NCBI GenBank assembly: GCA_022695795.1
Contig: MU404084.1
Location: 248,001 to 312,000, forward strand
From: Biscogniauxia marginata
Lineage: Eukaryota; Ascomycota; Sordariomycetes; Xylariales; Xylariaceae
Reading direction: 5' to 3'
Length of the DNA stretch: 64,000 nt
In this document: piece after piece, positions 1 to 12,704 of the stretch
Numbering within the stretch: position 1 is the first letter of the stretch
Layout: every line of letters begins with the position of its first letter
Program-made: the position numbers and the translations under genes
Notes under the pieces: model-generated
Seen by the model: only the letters and a program-made list of their open reading frames with translations
Told to the model about the DNA's origin: nothing
Databases searched by the model: none

Positions 1-2208
1 ATTCTTGGACCCTTCTCACTACTTCAGCCCCACGACGGGGACGAATAATGCAGCCATAAGTATCTGTCCGTCTGCTCGTCAACCGAACCTAAGGGTTGGC
101 TAGAAAGGAAGCTTGTGAATTCGTTAAGATTCGTAAATGTACTAATCATGTCACATGTAAGGGGATTCTCGAGCTTCATACCTACCTCGGAGCAAGAGAG
201 GTCATGTTGTGTCACTTGGGGATTCGGGCCCTTTCCAGTATAGGAGGTAGGGTTAAGATGGAAGAGGGCCATGCCGTTTCATATTGTTCCATGGACACTT
301 TTGTTCCTAAGTGCATCCAGATGTCCTCTTCGGACCTGGGTATCGTACCAAAAATATCCATATAGGTAGGTATTTCTCTTCCCCACCTTCTTAACGAGAC
401 GAAGACCCCCCTGGCATGCTGGGCGTGGCTCGGAGACAGAAATGATAGGTTACTCGATTCGTGTGACAGGTTATTCCCGATACTTGACGATCAAAAAGTA
501 CATGTAACCCCCCGCAGCTGCGTCGCGGTGGTGCTAGGGAGGTGGCAGTGGTTAGCAGAGCTTAAGAAGAGGGAGCAGGTCCCAGCAGAATGGATCAGGC
601 TTACACGGTGGCTCCTCTTTCTGGAGGCAGTGCAGATCTTTGGGACTGGAATTGTATTTTACCCCATCTAATCGACTAAAGTTGACTAGGTTACTAAAAG
701 ACCGAGAGTGGAATTGTTTCTGTACAGTATTGGCAATACGTGAGCAAGCATGATGCTAGAAGCTTATTAAAACTTGAAAAAGGACCGTCGTAGGGGGGCG
801 TTGTAATCTATTCAGGAAGAATATGCGAACTTCTAATAGCGCTTTCAGTTAGTATACTACGCAAGTGTCGCACCGTCTCTGGCCAAGACTATCAAGATGC
901 CTACTGACTTATACAAAACATCAGTGGGGGTATACAGCTACCTTGTCTTCAAGTCTATTTCACACTTGTTTACTAATCAATCATTTTATCGTCACTAGAA
1001 CTATTATATGTAACCGAGGCTCTATATTACGTACTTACCTACTCTTACAAGAACTTTGTTCAACCTAATAGATAAGCACTAGTTACATGTACAAAGCTAC
1101 CTAGATACATACCTTGGGTACGTACAGTGACCGATTCCCCGTAGTTAACAACTCGGTATCCACCTCAGATACTGTAATAGGGTAACCTTGTATCTATTAA
1201 TATTATTACTATTTATTACTTATATGTATCTAGGCAACGTGGGCGGGTAAGTTTTATGTATTGCATTTGAAGTAGTAGGTATTTAATGCCGAGCTTGTTC
1301 ATAGAACCCACCCATCCATCTCCTAACTTTTGTATTGATGCTAACATCGTCCTGCGTCTTATCGCATCGCTAGTACCGAACCGCCTAGGCACATATGTAT
1401 ACCCCTAATTCACCAAGTGTTTACTGATCAAGATGATTATAAAGCTATACTCCTATAAATGAGGTGCATCTTATCCACTACATATGTATCAATAATGCAC
1501 TGCTACCTCTCCTTACGTAACCCTTTCTGCTATAACTTATCGTGATGGTGCAGTGGTCCATGGACTATAAGTATGACACTACCGCTTTTAGTATAAGTAT
1601 ACAAATCAGCGTCTCACAAAGAGCTCGCCATCTGCACGGGATTTTCGAAGAGGCTGTAGTTTGCGATCGATAGAAAGGCACAAGACAGGGTACATACGCT
1701 CACTATAAACTACATAATGGAGCCTCATCGCAACCGTCGTCAGCCTCAAACCTTCTCCCGACTACTAGGTAGACATCCGCTTATAAGTGATCAACACCAC
1801 ACCTTGCCACGTGGTCCCAGGCAACAGGAAGACAAGCATCGGGATACAGCCATGTTCTGAAGGATTGAAACGCTCACCCGCATCCAACCTACGACAACCT
1901 TCCGGGAACGCACACATCCACCACATGGTACAGTACTGTACGTCGCCTTAGTGTAACTGCTACCCAATTCTTCGTCCAGGTTTACACGATCCAACCCTGC
2001 AAAATCCCGCCGGCAAACCCGTAAAAATTTTTCTTCCTTTTCTTCTCCTTTTGAGATTACTCGTGCAGATCTTAAGCCATACGTCATCTTTGCTCAGCTC
2101 CGCTCTGAAGAACGCCCCGGCAGAATTCGGTGCGGCATAAGCTTACGTCTCGGAAGCGTGGCCCCCCTGGCTTATATCATCGAAAAGGGGGTAAAAAGAG
2201 AAAAGAAA
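1..2208. other. AT-rich intergenic region
   Basis: No reading frame here looks like a real protein: the open frames are short, lack family motifs, and cannot be joined by splice sites into anything longer. The DNA is AT-rich with scattered TAGGTA/TACCTA motifs. The last part must hold the promoter of the decarboxylase gene. Confidence 0.6.
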
Positions 2209-3827
2209 ATGGATAACTTCATGGAGCACGCCTACCAACGGGTTCGGCAGGCGGCGGCGGTATCGACCCAGGCGCCCGCGCCCACGCTCCCGGCGCAGGA
2301 GAAGCTCTCCGAGGCGCGCGCGTCGCTCCCCAGGCCGACGGCCGCGGACTACCTGTCCGGCCGCGGCCCGGAGGCGACTCTCGACCACCTCCTGGGCGCC
2401 GTGGTCCCGGCCCTGAACGGGCAGAACCGCAGCGGGCGGTACTGGGGCTTCGTCACCGGCTCCACCCTGCCCATCGCCGAGGTGGCGGATAACATCGTCA
2501 GCGCCTACGACCAGAACGTGCAGGTGCACCTGCCCGACCAGACGATCGCCACCGAGGTCGAGGACGCGGCGCTGAAAATGCTGCTGAGGCTGCTCGACCT
2601 CGGGGGGCCGGCGGTCTGGGAGGGGAGGACCTTCACTACCGGCGCGACGGCGAGCAATGTCCTCGGTTTGGCCTGCGGGCGTGAGGCGGTGGTGACAAAG
2701 CGACTGGCGGCTGGCGCCGATTCAGTTGGCGAGTTGGGGTTGTTAAAGGCCTGTGCGAAGGCGGGCGTGGAGGAAATTCAGATTTTGACGAGCATGGGGC
2801 ATAGCTCCCTTTTCAAGGCAGCTTCTGTAGTTGGTTTGGGGAGAAGCTCTGTCAAAGACTTGCCATACAGCGATGCCGAGCCGTGGCGGCTAGATACAGC
2901 GGCAGTGGAGAAGGAGCTCCAACGCGAGCGTGTTGCAAGTGTTATTGCTATCAGCGCTGGGGAGGTGAACACGGGACGATTCGCAACGACGGGAATCGAG
3001 GACATGAAGAAACTGAGAGAGCTGGCCGATCGATACGGAGCGTGGATCCATGTCGACGGTGGTATGTTAAAACTCAAAATATCCTCATCGTAAAAAACTG
3101 CTACTAACGAGAAGTCCCAGCATTTGGGATTTTCGCTCGTGCCCTGCCAGCAACAGAAGAATTTTCGAGACTGAGGGATCACACGGCGGGCTTGGAGCTT
3201 GCTGATAGCATTACTGTTGACGGACATAAGCTGCTTAATGTCGTAAGTGCTTAATTCCTACTCCCTAGGTTCCGACTAACCGAGCCTCGCTCGTTTCTCA
3301 CACAGCCGTATGACAACGGCATCTTCTTCACTCGCAAATCCTCCATCTTGACAAATGTGTTCAAGAACCCCAATGCCGCCTACCTCTCGCCCGGCGGCAC
3401 TTCCGAGATCCAGAGCCCCTTGAACATCGGGCTCGAGAACTCGCGGCGCTTCCGGGCGCTGCCCGCCTACGCCGTCCTGCTGAGCGAGGGCAAGGACGGA
3501 CTAGCAGAGATGTTCGCGCGCATGGTCCGCCTCGCTCGGGGGATCGCGCAAGCCATCAGGGAATCCGACGACTACACCTTGCTCCCCGACGAGGCCGCAG
3601 ATATCGAGAATACACACATCATAGTGCTCTTCCGGGCTAAGAATGAGAGGTTGAACGAGGTGCTGGTCAGGACGATCAATGAGGGCGCGGAGTGGTATGT
3701 CGGCGGGACAAAGTGGAAGGGCCAGCCTGCTTGTCGTGTTGCCGTCGCTAGCTGGAGGGCTCATGATGTCGAGGATTTGGAGCTGGTCAAGCGGAGCCTG
3801 GAAGCTATAGCTAACAAGTATAGATAG
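2209..3827 (+). CDS. Group II PLP-dependent amino-acid decarboxylase
   Basis: Exons 2209-3061, 3121-3242 and 3306-3827 give 498 aa. Intron 1 holds a perfect TACTAAC branch site; both introns keep frame. The family (glutamate/aromatic/diaminobutyrate decarboxylases) removes the alpha-carboxyl of an amino acid using pyridoxal phosphate. Visible marks are a TTGATASN stretch near residue 145, the HVDGA motif (about 281-285, Asp contacts the cofactor ring nitrogen) and SITVDGHK with the Schiff-base lysine at about residue 321, followed by LLNVPYDNG. I chose the ATG at 2209; an upstream in-frame GTG at 2158 is not a credible start. Substrate cannot be told from sequence; tyrosine, aspartate or 2,4-diaminobutyrate are possible. 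The first half of exon 1 (about 2230-2680) is far more GC-rich than the rest of the gene. Confidence 0.93.
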
Positions 3828-5181
3828 AAAAAGGTGTAATGGCAGAACCTAAGCTACAATTGAGCAGGTGCTGAACTGAAACTCTTTTTTATTCCAACAC
3901 TTGAAAGTTAACGACATCATGGCATTCCTAATCACTGGCTTGGTATCTTGGGTTAATAGCTGCTGAATTTGATATAGGTCTCGCTTTACCAAATTACACG
4001 TTCGAAAAAAGAACTTCATATGGGGCATCTTGTTGAAAGGGTTAGTATCTCTCGAGATCAATGTCTACTTTTACCACTGCCTTCAAATCATGGGTTACTT
4101 TTTCTCTAATTACACGTTTGACAATAGTGCTTGAGCCTATATCAAAAACGTTCCCCTAAGATGTAAATTCATGCATTTGTTAGCAGTTGCCCATGCTGTT
4201 CTTGTCCGAAGTTTAGTCGTAGTCAGTCTCATATAATTGTCTGTTAATTTGATTTGCTTCTATTGGATTAAGTTGAAATTACTATTACACATCCCACTTT
4301 AATGCCAGTATATCTGTGTGCGATGTATTATTATGATTCAGAAGATATTGTAAAGGTATATCATTATCTATTGTGTGAACGTTTGGTCTTCTCAGGAATA
4401 TCAGGGTCCGGGAAGGAGTGTCATATTGAGCTTAAACGGACTTGTAAAGTAATAAAAACATCGAAAACGATGATCCTTTACATGTTTACGGCATAATTAT
4501 CTCATCTATATAATTCATTTTTTATTCATCTATTTAAATTATGAACCCTTGACGTAAGGAGCATATATGTAACCTGATTAAGCATCCTCTATATTATATA
4601 CGATACTGTGGTTGCATTCGCCTATGTATAGTAAATGAAATGGTGTATAGCAGTCACGATTAATTTCTTACTTTGAATAGTTGTAAAAGAAAAAAGAAAA
4701 ACCCCCGTATATGATTAACAATTAACACTTGTTATGCAATTAAATGAATACACAAAAGCTTTAGTTCAAGTGTAAAAAATAGTGTCAATATAGTATTGCT
4801 AGTTACTATCGCTGCTTATTAGAATGTGATACTCCTAAGACGTGCATGATGGGGGAATCTTTAATAATCGCGCCTTACTCGTCCTTCTACCTCGAACTAA
4901 CCCTCATGTTTGATTCAAATCTTCTAAGGAAACGATAATAAAGAATCAAACGGGAGTGCGTAATTTTGGTTGCATCCCCCCCTTTCTCATCTCCCGGTGA
5001 CGCATCCCTAACTAAAATGTCACACGCTTTTGGCGAACGACCGAACACGGAACTCAAGTTACGCCGTATATTAAATGGTACAGACCAATCCTCGGAGGTT
5101 AGAGCGTCAGGTAAGAGGTAGGTACTGAGGACAGCTGATATCTCCTGACGCTGGGGGCATAACAACTCCAACTGATCATGT
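3828..5181. other. AT-rich intergenic region
   Basis: Convergent spacer between the decarboxylase and the SnoaL-like gene. Very AT-rich around 4480-4860. No coding signal, RNA gene or inverted repeat was recognised. Confidence 0.6.
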
Positions 5182-5691
5182 TCAACCAAAGAATTTGATA
5201 CCCAGCTTCTGTTGCAGGAAAAGCGATAGCGCCACGAGAAAAGTCATCTTCTGGTAAGTGCGCTGCATCCTCAGGTCCTTCAGGAACCAGTCCCCGTCGA
5301 CGCGCTTCCACGTCTCGTAGTAGAAGCCGCCGCCGCGGATCTCCGCCCAGGAGCCGAACGGCGGGGCCAGGAGTTGGTCCTCGAAGGCGAAGACGGCCTC
5401 CACCTCGTCGTCGGCCGTCTGCGTGAAGTCCCCCGGCCCGACGTTGTGCAGCGTCTGCAGCTTGGCGAAGAAAGGTCTGAAGAAGGCCGTGAACACCTTG
5501 GTGGATTCGAACTTCGTGGTTCTCCCCCCTATGTTGAGAGTCTTTCCGTCGACATCCTGGTAGTCGTACTGGGCGTCCGGCAGGGCTACCTCGTCCTCGA
5601 ACTTGTCCCATTGCTTCGTGTCGGCGTATCGGGCGTAGCGTGCTTTCTTGCGGTTAAGCGCCACTGCTACCTCCGGTGTTACCGTTGCCAT
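5182..5691 (-). CDS. SnoaL-like (NTF2 fold) domain protein
   Basis: Single-exon protein of 169 aa starting at the ATG at 5691. The opening helix (residues about 5-25), the YARYADTKQWDKFE segment and the late strand pair around GGGFYYETWKRVDGDW fit the SnoaL_4/NTF2-like family, small cone-shaped folds that act as cyclases, dehydratases, isomerases or hydroxylases in fungal secondary metabolism. Length is normal for the family. A hydrophobic tail (FLVALSLFLQ) close to the C-terminus is unusual and could be a membrane contact or a buried helix. The active role is not predictable. The start codon directly abuts a TA/TG dinucleotide tract, so its 5' untranslated region is repetitive. Confidence 0.8.
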   Translation of the reverse strand: MATVTPEVAVALNRKKARYARYADTKQWDKFEDEVALPDAQYDYQDVDGKTLNIGGRTTKFESTKVFTAFFRPFFAKLQTLHNVGPGDFTQTADDEVEAVFAFEDQLLAPPFGSWAEIRGGGFYYETWKRVDGDWFLKDLRMQRTYQKMTFLVALSLFLQQKLGIKFFG

Positions 5692-5724
<33 letters not shown>

Positions 5725-5739
5725 TTAGGTGTGTGTGTG
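5692..5739. repeat. (TA)n(TG)n microsatellite at a start codon
   Basis: An uninterrupted TA run passes into a TG run (about 5692-5724), then TTAG and a shorter TG run to 5739. Read on the minus strand it is a CA-then-TA tract ending right at the ATG of the SnoaL-like gene. Confidence 0.95.
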
Positions 5740-8446
5740 AATCTGACGATGCGACGCTGTAGGATTCAAGATGTTTCGCGATCGTTGTTAGCAGCAAACG
5801 ATGAGAATCCTCCGAGTTGTCGGTATGGCTTCTTGGACTAGGTCAATAACTAGAGCGAAGAAGAATGCGACGCGCCTCTCCGATGGCAGAGAGCAGGTAT
5901 TTAATCGCAGCTCGGCTGACTTGTCATACGACCGGGAAGACAATCACCCCTTACTCGTGACTACGATACTCGCCATGCAATTTCACTGCAGAAATTGATG
6001 ACCTGCAGATGTAGCGGCGTGTAAGTCCACAAAGAGTTTAGGCTTTCAAAAGAATTGACTTGGTACGGCGTATCAGCCGGGTTACTAGTACCCCTGTTGG
6101 TCGTGTAGGAAGTAGTATGGGGAACCAAACCGGCATACTTCGCGGCCAAGAATCCAATGGACCATTCAGAAGTCCTGCAAAGGAACTATGCACTACAACA
6201 ACAGCAAGATTGCATATTGGTGTTTGCTTTGCAGGTGTCCAAAAATATCAATTTAAGGCGACAGAGACCTTGTCATTGCTGCATTTTCTAAGACCCTATA
6301 ATCTTTCCGGCGCTGAGGTTGCCTACGAAGGTACGTTAGGTAGGTATTCTGACTTGCGAAAATTACCTAAGGTATGCAATATGTTTGTAAGCTGATCGGA
6401 CCAACTGCAAAGGACCTAGCCCTGTTGCAGTATACAACATCGGCTGTTCCCCAATATTGACATAGATGATATCATCTCGGACCTATTAACTGCCTCGCCG
6501 TGAGGAGTCGTCAACCAGTATCAATCTTGGCTCTTATAGCAAAGCAACACTGTAAGATCTAAGAAACCAACATAAATGACCTTGTGCTATACATAATCTC
6601 GATGCACCCACCACACTGCTGGGCCAGTTACCACTGGATTTAACTAAATGGCATTTGATGCTGACGCTATAGCTGCTAGGAAGGCATCACATGAGTGTGC
6701 TGTGCCGATTCCGTCGCGGGTTGACTACTCTCCCCGTTAATCGTAGAGATATAAAGAGTAAGACGAACTCATATACGTCTAGTACTACCAAGTGAGAACA
6801 AGTCATATGGGAATCCAACGTCTCCTCTCCTTTGTATAAGACATAATAATCAGTAGGCGACGAGGCTATTTTGTGCGTAGGCGCCATAGCAGGTTAATAA
6901 TTATATGCTTTTGTTGGAATCGAAGAATCTAGGCTCCGCATCCTGCACGATGTTTTCCGACTTGGAAATCTCGGAGCGTGATTCGGCACCAAGACTACTA
7001 ACTATATGGTATGGCTGTGATTATATAACTTGGCTGTACTATAGGGGTATAGGGGTAACCGCCGCCTTTGGGGGTTGCATATCGAAGGCAAGCCATGCAG
7101 TCTGTCAATATCAAGGCCACACAAAAGTTGCAGCTCGCGTTACTTATTGCTTACGAAGGGGGCCTACCGACAGGTTACATGAGTTCGTGTACGGTACTCA
7201 TTAAGACGTAGAGACAATTTTCAGCCTCATCACCTCCGGTATTACATACACATGCTGGCCAGCGAACCGCACACAACCAAGTTTCTCGCTTTGGAAACAA
7301 TCTGTTCCTTCGATGCGACTATGTATCTCACACATCGCCTGACAGCTGGTGGGGTCCCTTTCTCCCTAGGCAGATACCTTGAATGGCGGGTTACCTACAC
7401 AGCCCGAGCCAGGTCACAGAATTACGTTGATTCTTGTAAATCACCTAATGTTTTCGAACGGTTTGATTGCATTGAGGACTGAATGTAGCAAGTGATCCGG
7501 CTTTCCTGTCCGTCGGCGAGGTAAGCATGCTATAACTACCTACCGGAGAGGCTCTCTCTCTCAAGCACCAGGGAGAGAATGCTCTATGGCCTTGGTAGCC
7601 GTAGAGCAAGCATAGCCCCGTGCGTGCTCTCTATTACAGATGATTCCTGGCTCGCCGTGGGGGTGAGACGAATTTCTTCATTGATATTCTTTTCGATAAT
7701 AAACCAACCAAGACTAGCTACGATGGGATCGGCCCTTTTCGCAACGATCGTTCATTTACTACTATGAAACATACTGTACGGGTATAATCTGTTGTTTACC
7801 TACACAATCCACGCACGACAAAAGATGTGGAATAAGGGGGGGAGATATCATGACTTATACGACCTAGGTAATATAAAATTTCCCCCTCTTACATGTTTGA
7901 TACTTTTATGATTTCCCCTGACCTAGAGTATGGACCGACGGAGAGACTAGTATTTGCTGACATGCCCAATAAGCACTCGATTCTGTCATACATATGTCCC
8001 CCATACTACCTGCCCACCTAGTTGACACACTCCTCCGCTGACCTGAACTTGTGGCGCACGGTATGTGAGCAAGCACTTCTGTTCTCGTGCCTGTGGTGAG
8101 TTTCCTCGGTATCTCTTCTCTCCCTGCCTCAAAGCGCAGTCAACTGCTGGGCCGCGGTTTCTTACGTTCTCTTCGGGGCGGGACCGGCGGTCTTTTTCGT
8201 GCGGATAGCCTAGAAGGCGATGGCCCTAATGTCCTTTCTTTTCCGACGACGGGGGGGAGGGGGGAGTGGGTTCCTAGCTCGACGACTTGCACCTGGCAAG
8301 TTTCTCAGTACTAACTCCCAATCCCCTCCTTACCTCTCTCCTTTCCAACCAAACTAGAAAATCCACACACCGACCCCTTCCACCCATTCATTCCATCCGC
8401 CACAGGCATATTTTTTTTCTTTTTTCTTTCTCCCCCTTCCTCCCTC
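5740..8446. other. Intergenic region without recognisable genes
   Basis: About 2.7 kb. Several open frames of 60-110 codons exist on both strands but show no family motif, signal peptide or splice-joined extension. The stretch 8340-8460 is strongly pyrimidine-rich on the plus strand and lies just past the 3' end of the UPF0390 gene. Confidence 0.55.
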
Positions 8447-8734
8447 TCAGCCAAACTTCCTACTCCCGCCCTTATGTTTCTTCTCCTCGGCCCCGTCCTT
8501 TTTCTCGCCGCGCGCCTTCTTCCCCTTACCGATAAGCTCGAGGTGCCCCGCGCGCTCGCCGAGCAGCCTCTCCGTCTTGGCCGCGATCCCCGCCGACAGC
8601 TTCTTCTGCATCCTGTCCGCGGCGCTGCCCTTCTTGGACTTGATCACGCGCGCGCCCTTCTTCGGCGGCTGCGGTTTGCTCTTCGACGCCGGTTTGTTCG
8701 CTCGCGCGGGTTTCTTGAGTGCGCCTTGGGCCAT
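8447..8734 (-). CDS. UPF0390 / DUF2462 small basic protein
   Basis: Single-exon 95-aa, Lys/Arg-rich protein. The opening MAQGALKKP and the block GARVIKSKKGSAADRMQKKL are the signature of the DUF2462/UPF0390 family, related to the human Leydig cell tumour 10 kDa protein homolog. Members are small, conserved through eukaryotes and probably nuclear or nucleolar RNA-associated, but no biochemical role is established. The C-terminal tail (about 70-95) is a low-complexity Lys/Gly/Glu run. Start is the ATG at 8734. No introns. Confidence 0.88.
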   Translation of the reverse strand: MAQGALKKPARANKPASKSKPQPPKKGARVIKSKKGSAADRMQKKLSAGIAAKTERLLGERAGHLELIGKGKKARGEKKDGAEEKKHKGGSRKFG

Positions 8735-9993
8735 GTTTATATCTTTTTTTCTTTTTTCTTCAATTTATTTTCTCTCTTGTAGTTGGCTGGCTGGTTGGGG
8801 CCTTGCGGTTTTGTTTGTAGGCGCGACCGAAGGAAAAAAAAAGTGGTGACCGTTGGAAGATCGCAATATCGATGTGTCCTTTGCCAAAGGGAAATAATTT
8901 TGCGGTTATGCGTCTGGTGGCTGTAAGCGGAAGGATTGCGCTGGTACAGGTCTGCTGTGTAAAGTGGTGTAATGTAGTAGAGATGTTGGGGATGCAAAAA
9001 AAAGTTTGCGGCACTTAGTATTTTGCTCTATCGGTCGGCCCCACATTAATCAATCCCACTCCCCCGGGCTCTTAGTCCCGTGTAGTTCCTCCGGTCACCT
9101 TGAACCCCCTATTCAGCAGTGTCCTAGTAGTATTCAATTTACTATTGCGCTTTCGGCTTCTAGCGATTTCTTCCACTTAACCATTCTTCTTAATTTTAAT
9201 TTCCCACAATTCTGTTTCTCCCCTTCTTCCCACCTCCCATCGTGAATGTCGGTATCGCCTCTATAGATAATGTTACATATATCACTAAACGTTTGCAAAT
9301 GAATAGCTTAGGCCGTCCACTCATCGGATTACCATACGTAATACACAAGCGTGAGTGTCTAAGGGCGTTGCATGCCCTGACCGCTCTGAATTGGTGATAT
9401 ATGCATCGTGATATATGTATCACCTGTCTTGCTCGCTTTCTTAGTGGCCCCTCTCGGTCTTCGTCCCATCATAATAATCCCTAATTCACCTTACTGTACA
9501 AGCAACCAAAAACGCGTCTTCAACTTCGTTCCCAAATCTTTGCTCTTCCTTCCGGTCGTCCTTCTCAGGACATCAATGCGTAAGCTATTCACAGCCCAAA
9601 CCCAAACGCCGAATTATGTAATGCATGTATGTAAATATGCCCCCTGTGACGATCAAGTATTTGTACAAAGTTTTTGTTTAGTAGCTAGGAAATGTTCTAC
9701 CGCTAGACAGCGATATAAAAGATTATTCAGGAAAAATAGAAAGTGTAATAGTAGTTCGTCCCGGTGTAGCGGCCTTTAATTGGGGGTATATCCGATCCTT
9801 ATGATTTCAACTGAATGTAACGTAATGCAATGAGATGTGAGCGATAGTAAAACATTATATGGTACAAGGTACTCAGTCAGGATGCAAAGAGATGAAAGTA
9901 ATGTAAGTGATAGTTCGAGTGGTTGGCTATTCCGTTTCGCCCTGACCACAATATGGTGAGCAAGTCGATTCGGCACTGGTCCCATGGCCTCTG
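8735..9993. other. Intergenic region
   Basis: Contains the promoter of the UPF0390 gene (right of 8735) and the 3' flank of the CFEM gene. A 123-codon plus-strand frame at 9408-9779 has no family resemblance and is not called. Confidence 0.5.
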
Positions 9994-12704
9994 TTATTGG
10001 ACATTCAGGAACAAGTCGTCGCCCCTCCTCGTCGGTGTCAACTTTGGCTGCCACGTCGGCGTCATTGGCAAGGTTCCTTTCCCTCTGGGTGACGCGAGGG
10101 CCGCGGCGTCGGGACTCAGGAGGCTGCCATGGTCCTGGCGCTTCCACTGCTCCGGCTTCCTCCCGCCGTTGGCGTCGAGGGCGAGGGCCGCGGCTCGATC
10201 AGGCCCGACGCGTTTCGCAAGGAGCGAGCTTGTGGCGGAGCTGATGGTCGTGGAGCTCATTGGCGAGACGGTACGTGCACGCCCCTGCTCCTGCATTCCC
10301 GTGTCTAACCATGGTGGTTGTTGTCGTCGCGGTGACAGAGGTGGTGGTGTTAGTGGGCCCGGCGGGAAACTCTCTTCTGTCTGCGGCGACGACGAGAATC
10401 CCGACCGCCGACGTTGGACTGGAGTCTGCGCTCTAGTATTATTAGAACGCCAATTATTAGGATTCGGTGGCCCGGCCTCCACGTTTGGCACCGTTGGCGA
10501 GAAGTTGGATCTAGGAGGGCTTTGCACTGGTGGTTGGACTCGGTCGAAGTTCCGGCTATTTCGGTATGGGTATACCACAATGTTCGGGTTCTCACGCTCT
10601 GGCGAAAAACCGGAACCGGAAGTTTGAGCAGGATACCGCGGCACTCCCGAACGTCGGGGGTTTAGTGGTGCTGGATAGTCTGATGGGGAGCTTCGAACGG
10701 GGTGCACTGCCCCTAATGTTGGGCTAGGTTGTCCAGGCGGAGAGTTCATGAAATTCGGTCTCTTTGGCGGTGGTACAAATCTTATGGTCGCTCTGTCAAG
10801 GCGTCCGGGTATTTTGGGATAAGTAACTTGAGAGCGCCCGGGAGTTGGAGATGGCGCTTCCATGACAGGTGAGAGATGTGATAAGCGCGCAATGTCCGAT
10901 TCAAAGACAGATTCATCATCGAATGTCGTCGACGAGGTATTGATTGTTGTGACTGAGGCCTTTGAATCAGATCGATCGAGTTGAACCTCGCTACCCTTTC
11001 GGGATTTGGACAAACTGTTGCCCCTGCTCGATCGGGATCCGCGCGTATTCTGACGAACGGCACTTGCTTGTGAGTATAAACTTGACGAGCGTGAGACTGT
11101 TTGATCTATAGGGTCCTTATCTAGGAAAGCCGGTTGAGGTCTTTTTGGAAACGCAGATGTTGCCGAAATCGCAGCGGCCATCCTTGCTGCTGCTTCTTCC
11201 TCGCGCTTCTCTATCGGCGATTTGGTTAATGGAGTGTACGTGTCTAGCTCAGCGGCTTCGGCTACCTGTGCCAACTGAGATTGGCGATTGCTGTTACTCA
11301 ATACCCAGTTACCCCATTTGTCAGCCACATATAAAGTCGTCGCTGATTGAGGGTCTGTTGGCGGCGGGCGCCAGATCTGGCCCCCTTCTACAGCCTCTGT
11401 ATCTAAGTCGGCGAAGGCGGTCATGTTCGTCATGGTGCTTTCCCTACCCGTTGTCGGCGGTGCTTGGGATGATGGAGCCCCTGTCGTGGCGGATTGTGGT
11501 GGAATTCGCAGCGTCAAATTCGGTTTGGCCGGGAGCAACTTTGAAGGCTTCCTTTGAATAGGTGTCTGTGGGGGTGTACTAGACACATTCCCAAATGCTA
11601 AACTCCGGGGACGTGATATTGCGAGACCTATGGTATCTCGATCGACGTTCGGAGCCCGATTGACGGGCCGTGGAGGTTGAACTGGGGTTCGATCTGGGGA
11701 ATGAAGCGGGAACTGAGCTGGAGGCTGAATTGGGGACCGGATTTCAGGTTGATATTTCGAAGTTCGCAAGAGGGGTGGTGATATATGGAAAACCTGAGAT
11801 AGTCTTGATACTGGAGGCACGGATGAACTTCTGTCGTCGTCCATGTGATAAAAGTCCTTTTCAATCTCTGGATATTTTCGCTTTCGCACACGCCTAGCGC
11901 AGCAAATAGCACCAAGGGCGATAGCGATAGCGCCAGATATACCAATGGCGATTCCTGCGACTTGACCAGGGGCAAGAGTTGTCGGCGATGCTGCTGCTTC
12001 TGATGTTTGAGCAGGCTGGGAATTTGTTGCCGTAGCAGATGCCGCCGTAGTGGATGTTGCTACCGTGCTCGTTGTTGATGATGATGTTGGTCTTGACGTA
12101 GTCCTAGATGTCGTCGAAATTGTAGGTGTTGCACTAGAGCTAGTCCTGAGAGTCGTCGTAGATACCATCATACTCGAGGACAACACTGGTGGCGGCATAC
12201 TCGTTTGCGTCGGAACTATGAGGCTCACTACACCTCCAGATGATGGAACGATAAAGGAAGCCGTCAGCGTGCCGTGAGTGTTAGGTGATGCGCTGGGCTG
12301 CCCAGAGCACATATTCAGAGCTGCTGAGATCGCGTAATCTAAAATGGCATCAGTGTTCCATACCATCCTATGAATCAAAATGTGTATTCCTTACTGCTGG
12401 TATCGTTTCCCACGCACGCGTTGACTTGTTTCTCACCGATCATACATTGGACTGCCCCCTCTCCAAGCGTGAACCCTAAGGCTGACCGTGACGAGCATAG
12501 ACATGGTAGTGAGGAATATGTTCCACAATTCGTCGAGGGAAAGTTGTCTTGTATAAATATCTCCAAGCATCTCCAGGCGCATTGCGGAACGCGGGTGCTG
12601 ATGTCCGTACCAAGTTGTATAGCGTGGGTGAAGGCTGTCGATACTAATGTCCATATTAAAAGTTGACGAAGTAGAGGTTTGAGAGCCATTCTATGTAAGA
12701 ACAT
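9994..12704 (-). CDS. CFEM-domain single-pass membrane protein
   Basis: Exon 1 12704-12395, a 56-nt intron (12394-12339) and exon 2 12338-9994 encode 884 aa. The N-terminus is a signal peptide (about 1-28). Residues 42-114 form a CFEM domain with the full eight cysteines (42, 46, 60, 68, 70, 87, 97, 114, including PCLC). The intron falls inside the domain, and removing it restores the eighth cysteine, which supports the model. A Ser/Thr-rich stalk (about 120-225) leads to one transmembrane helix (about 229-251) ended by RRVRKRK, then a ~600-residue disordered, proline- and serine-rich cytoplasmic tail. Such proteins sit in the plasma membrane and are proposed cell-surface sensors or adhesion receptors. 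The Asp usually found between Cys 3 and Cys 4 that binds haem is absent. Start could also be Met 6 at 12689. Confidence 0.88.

Noticed and set aside
9408..9779. 123-codon plus-strand frame
   Set aside because: Begins and ends in AT-rich spacer, has no motif and fits chance expectation.
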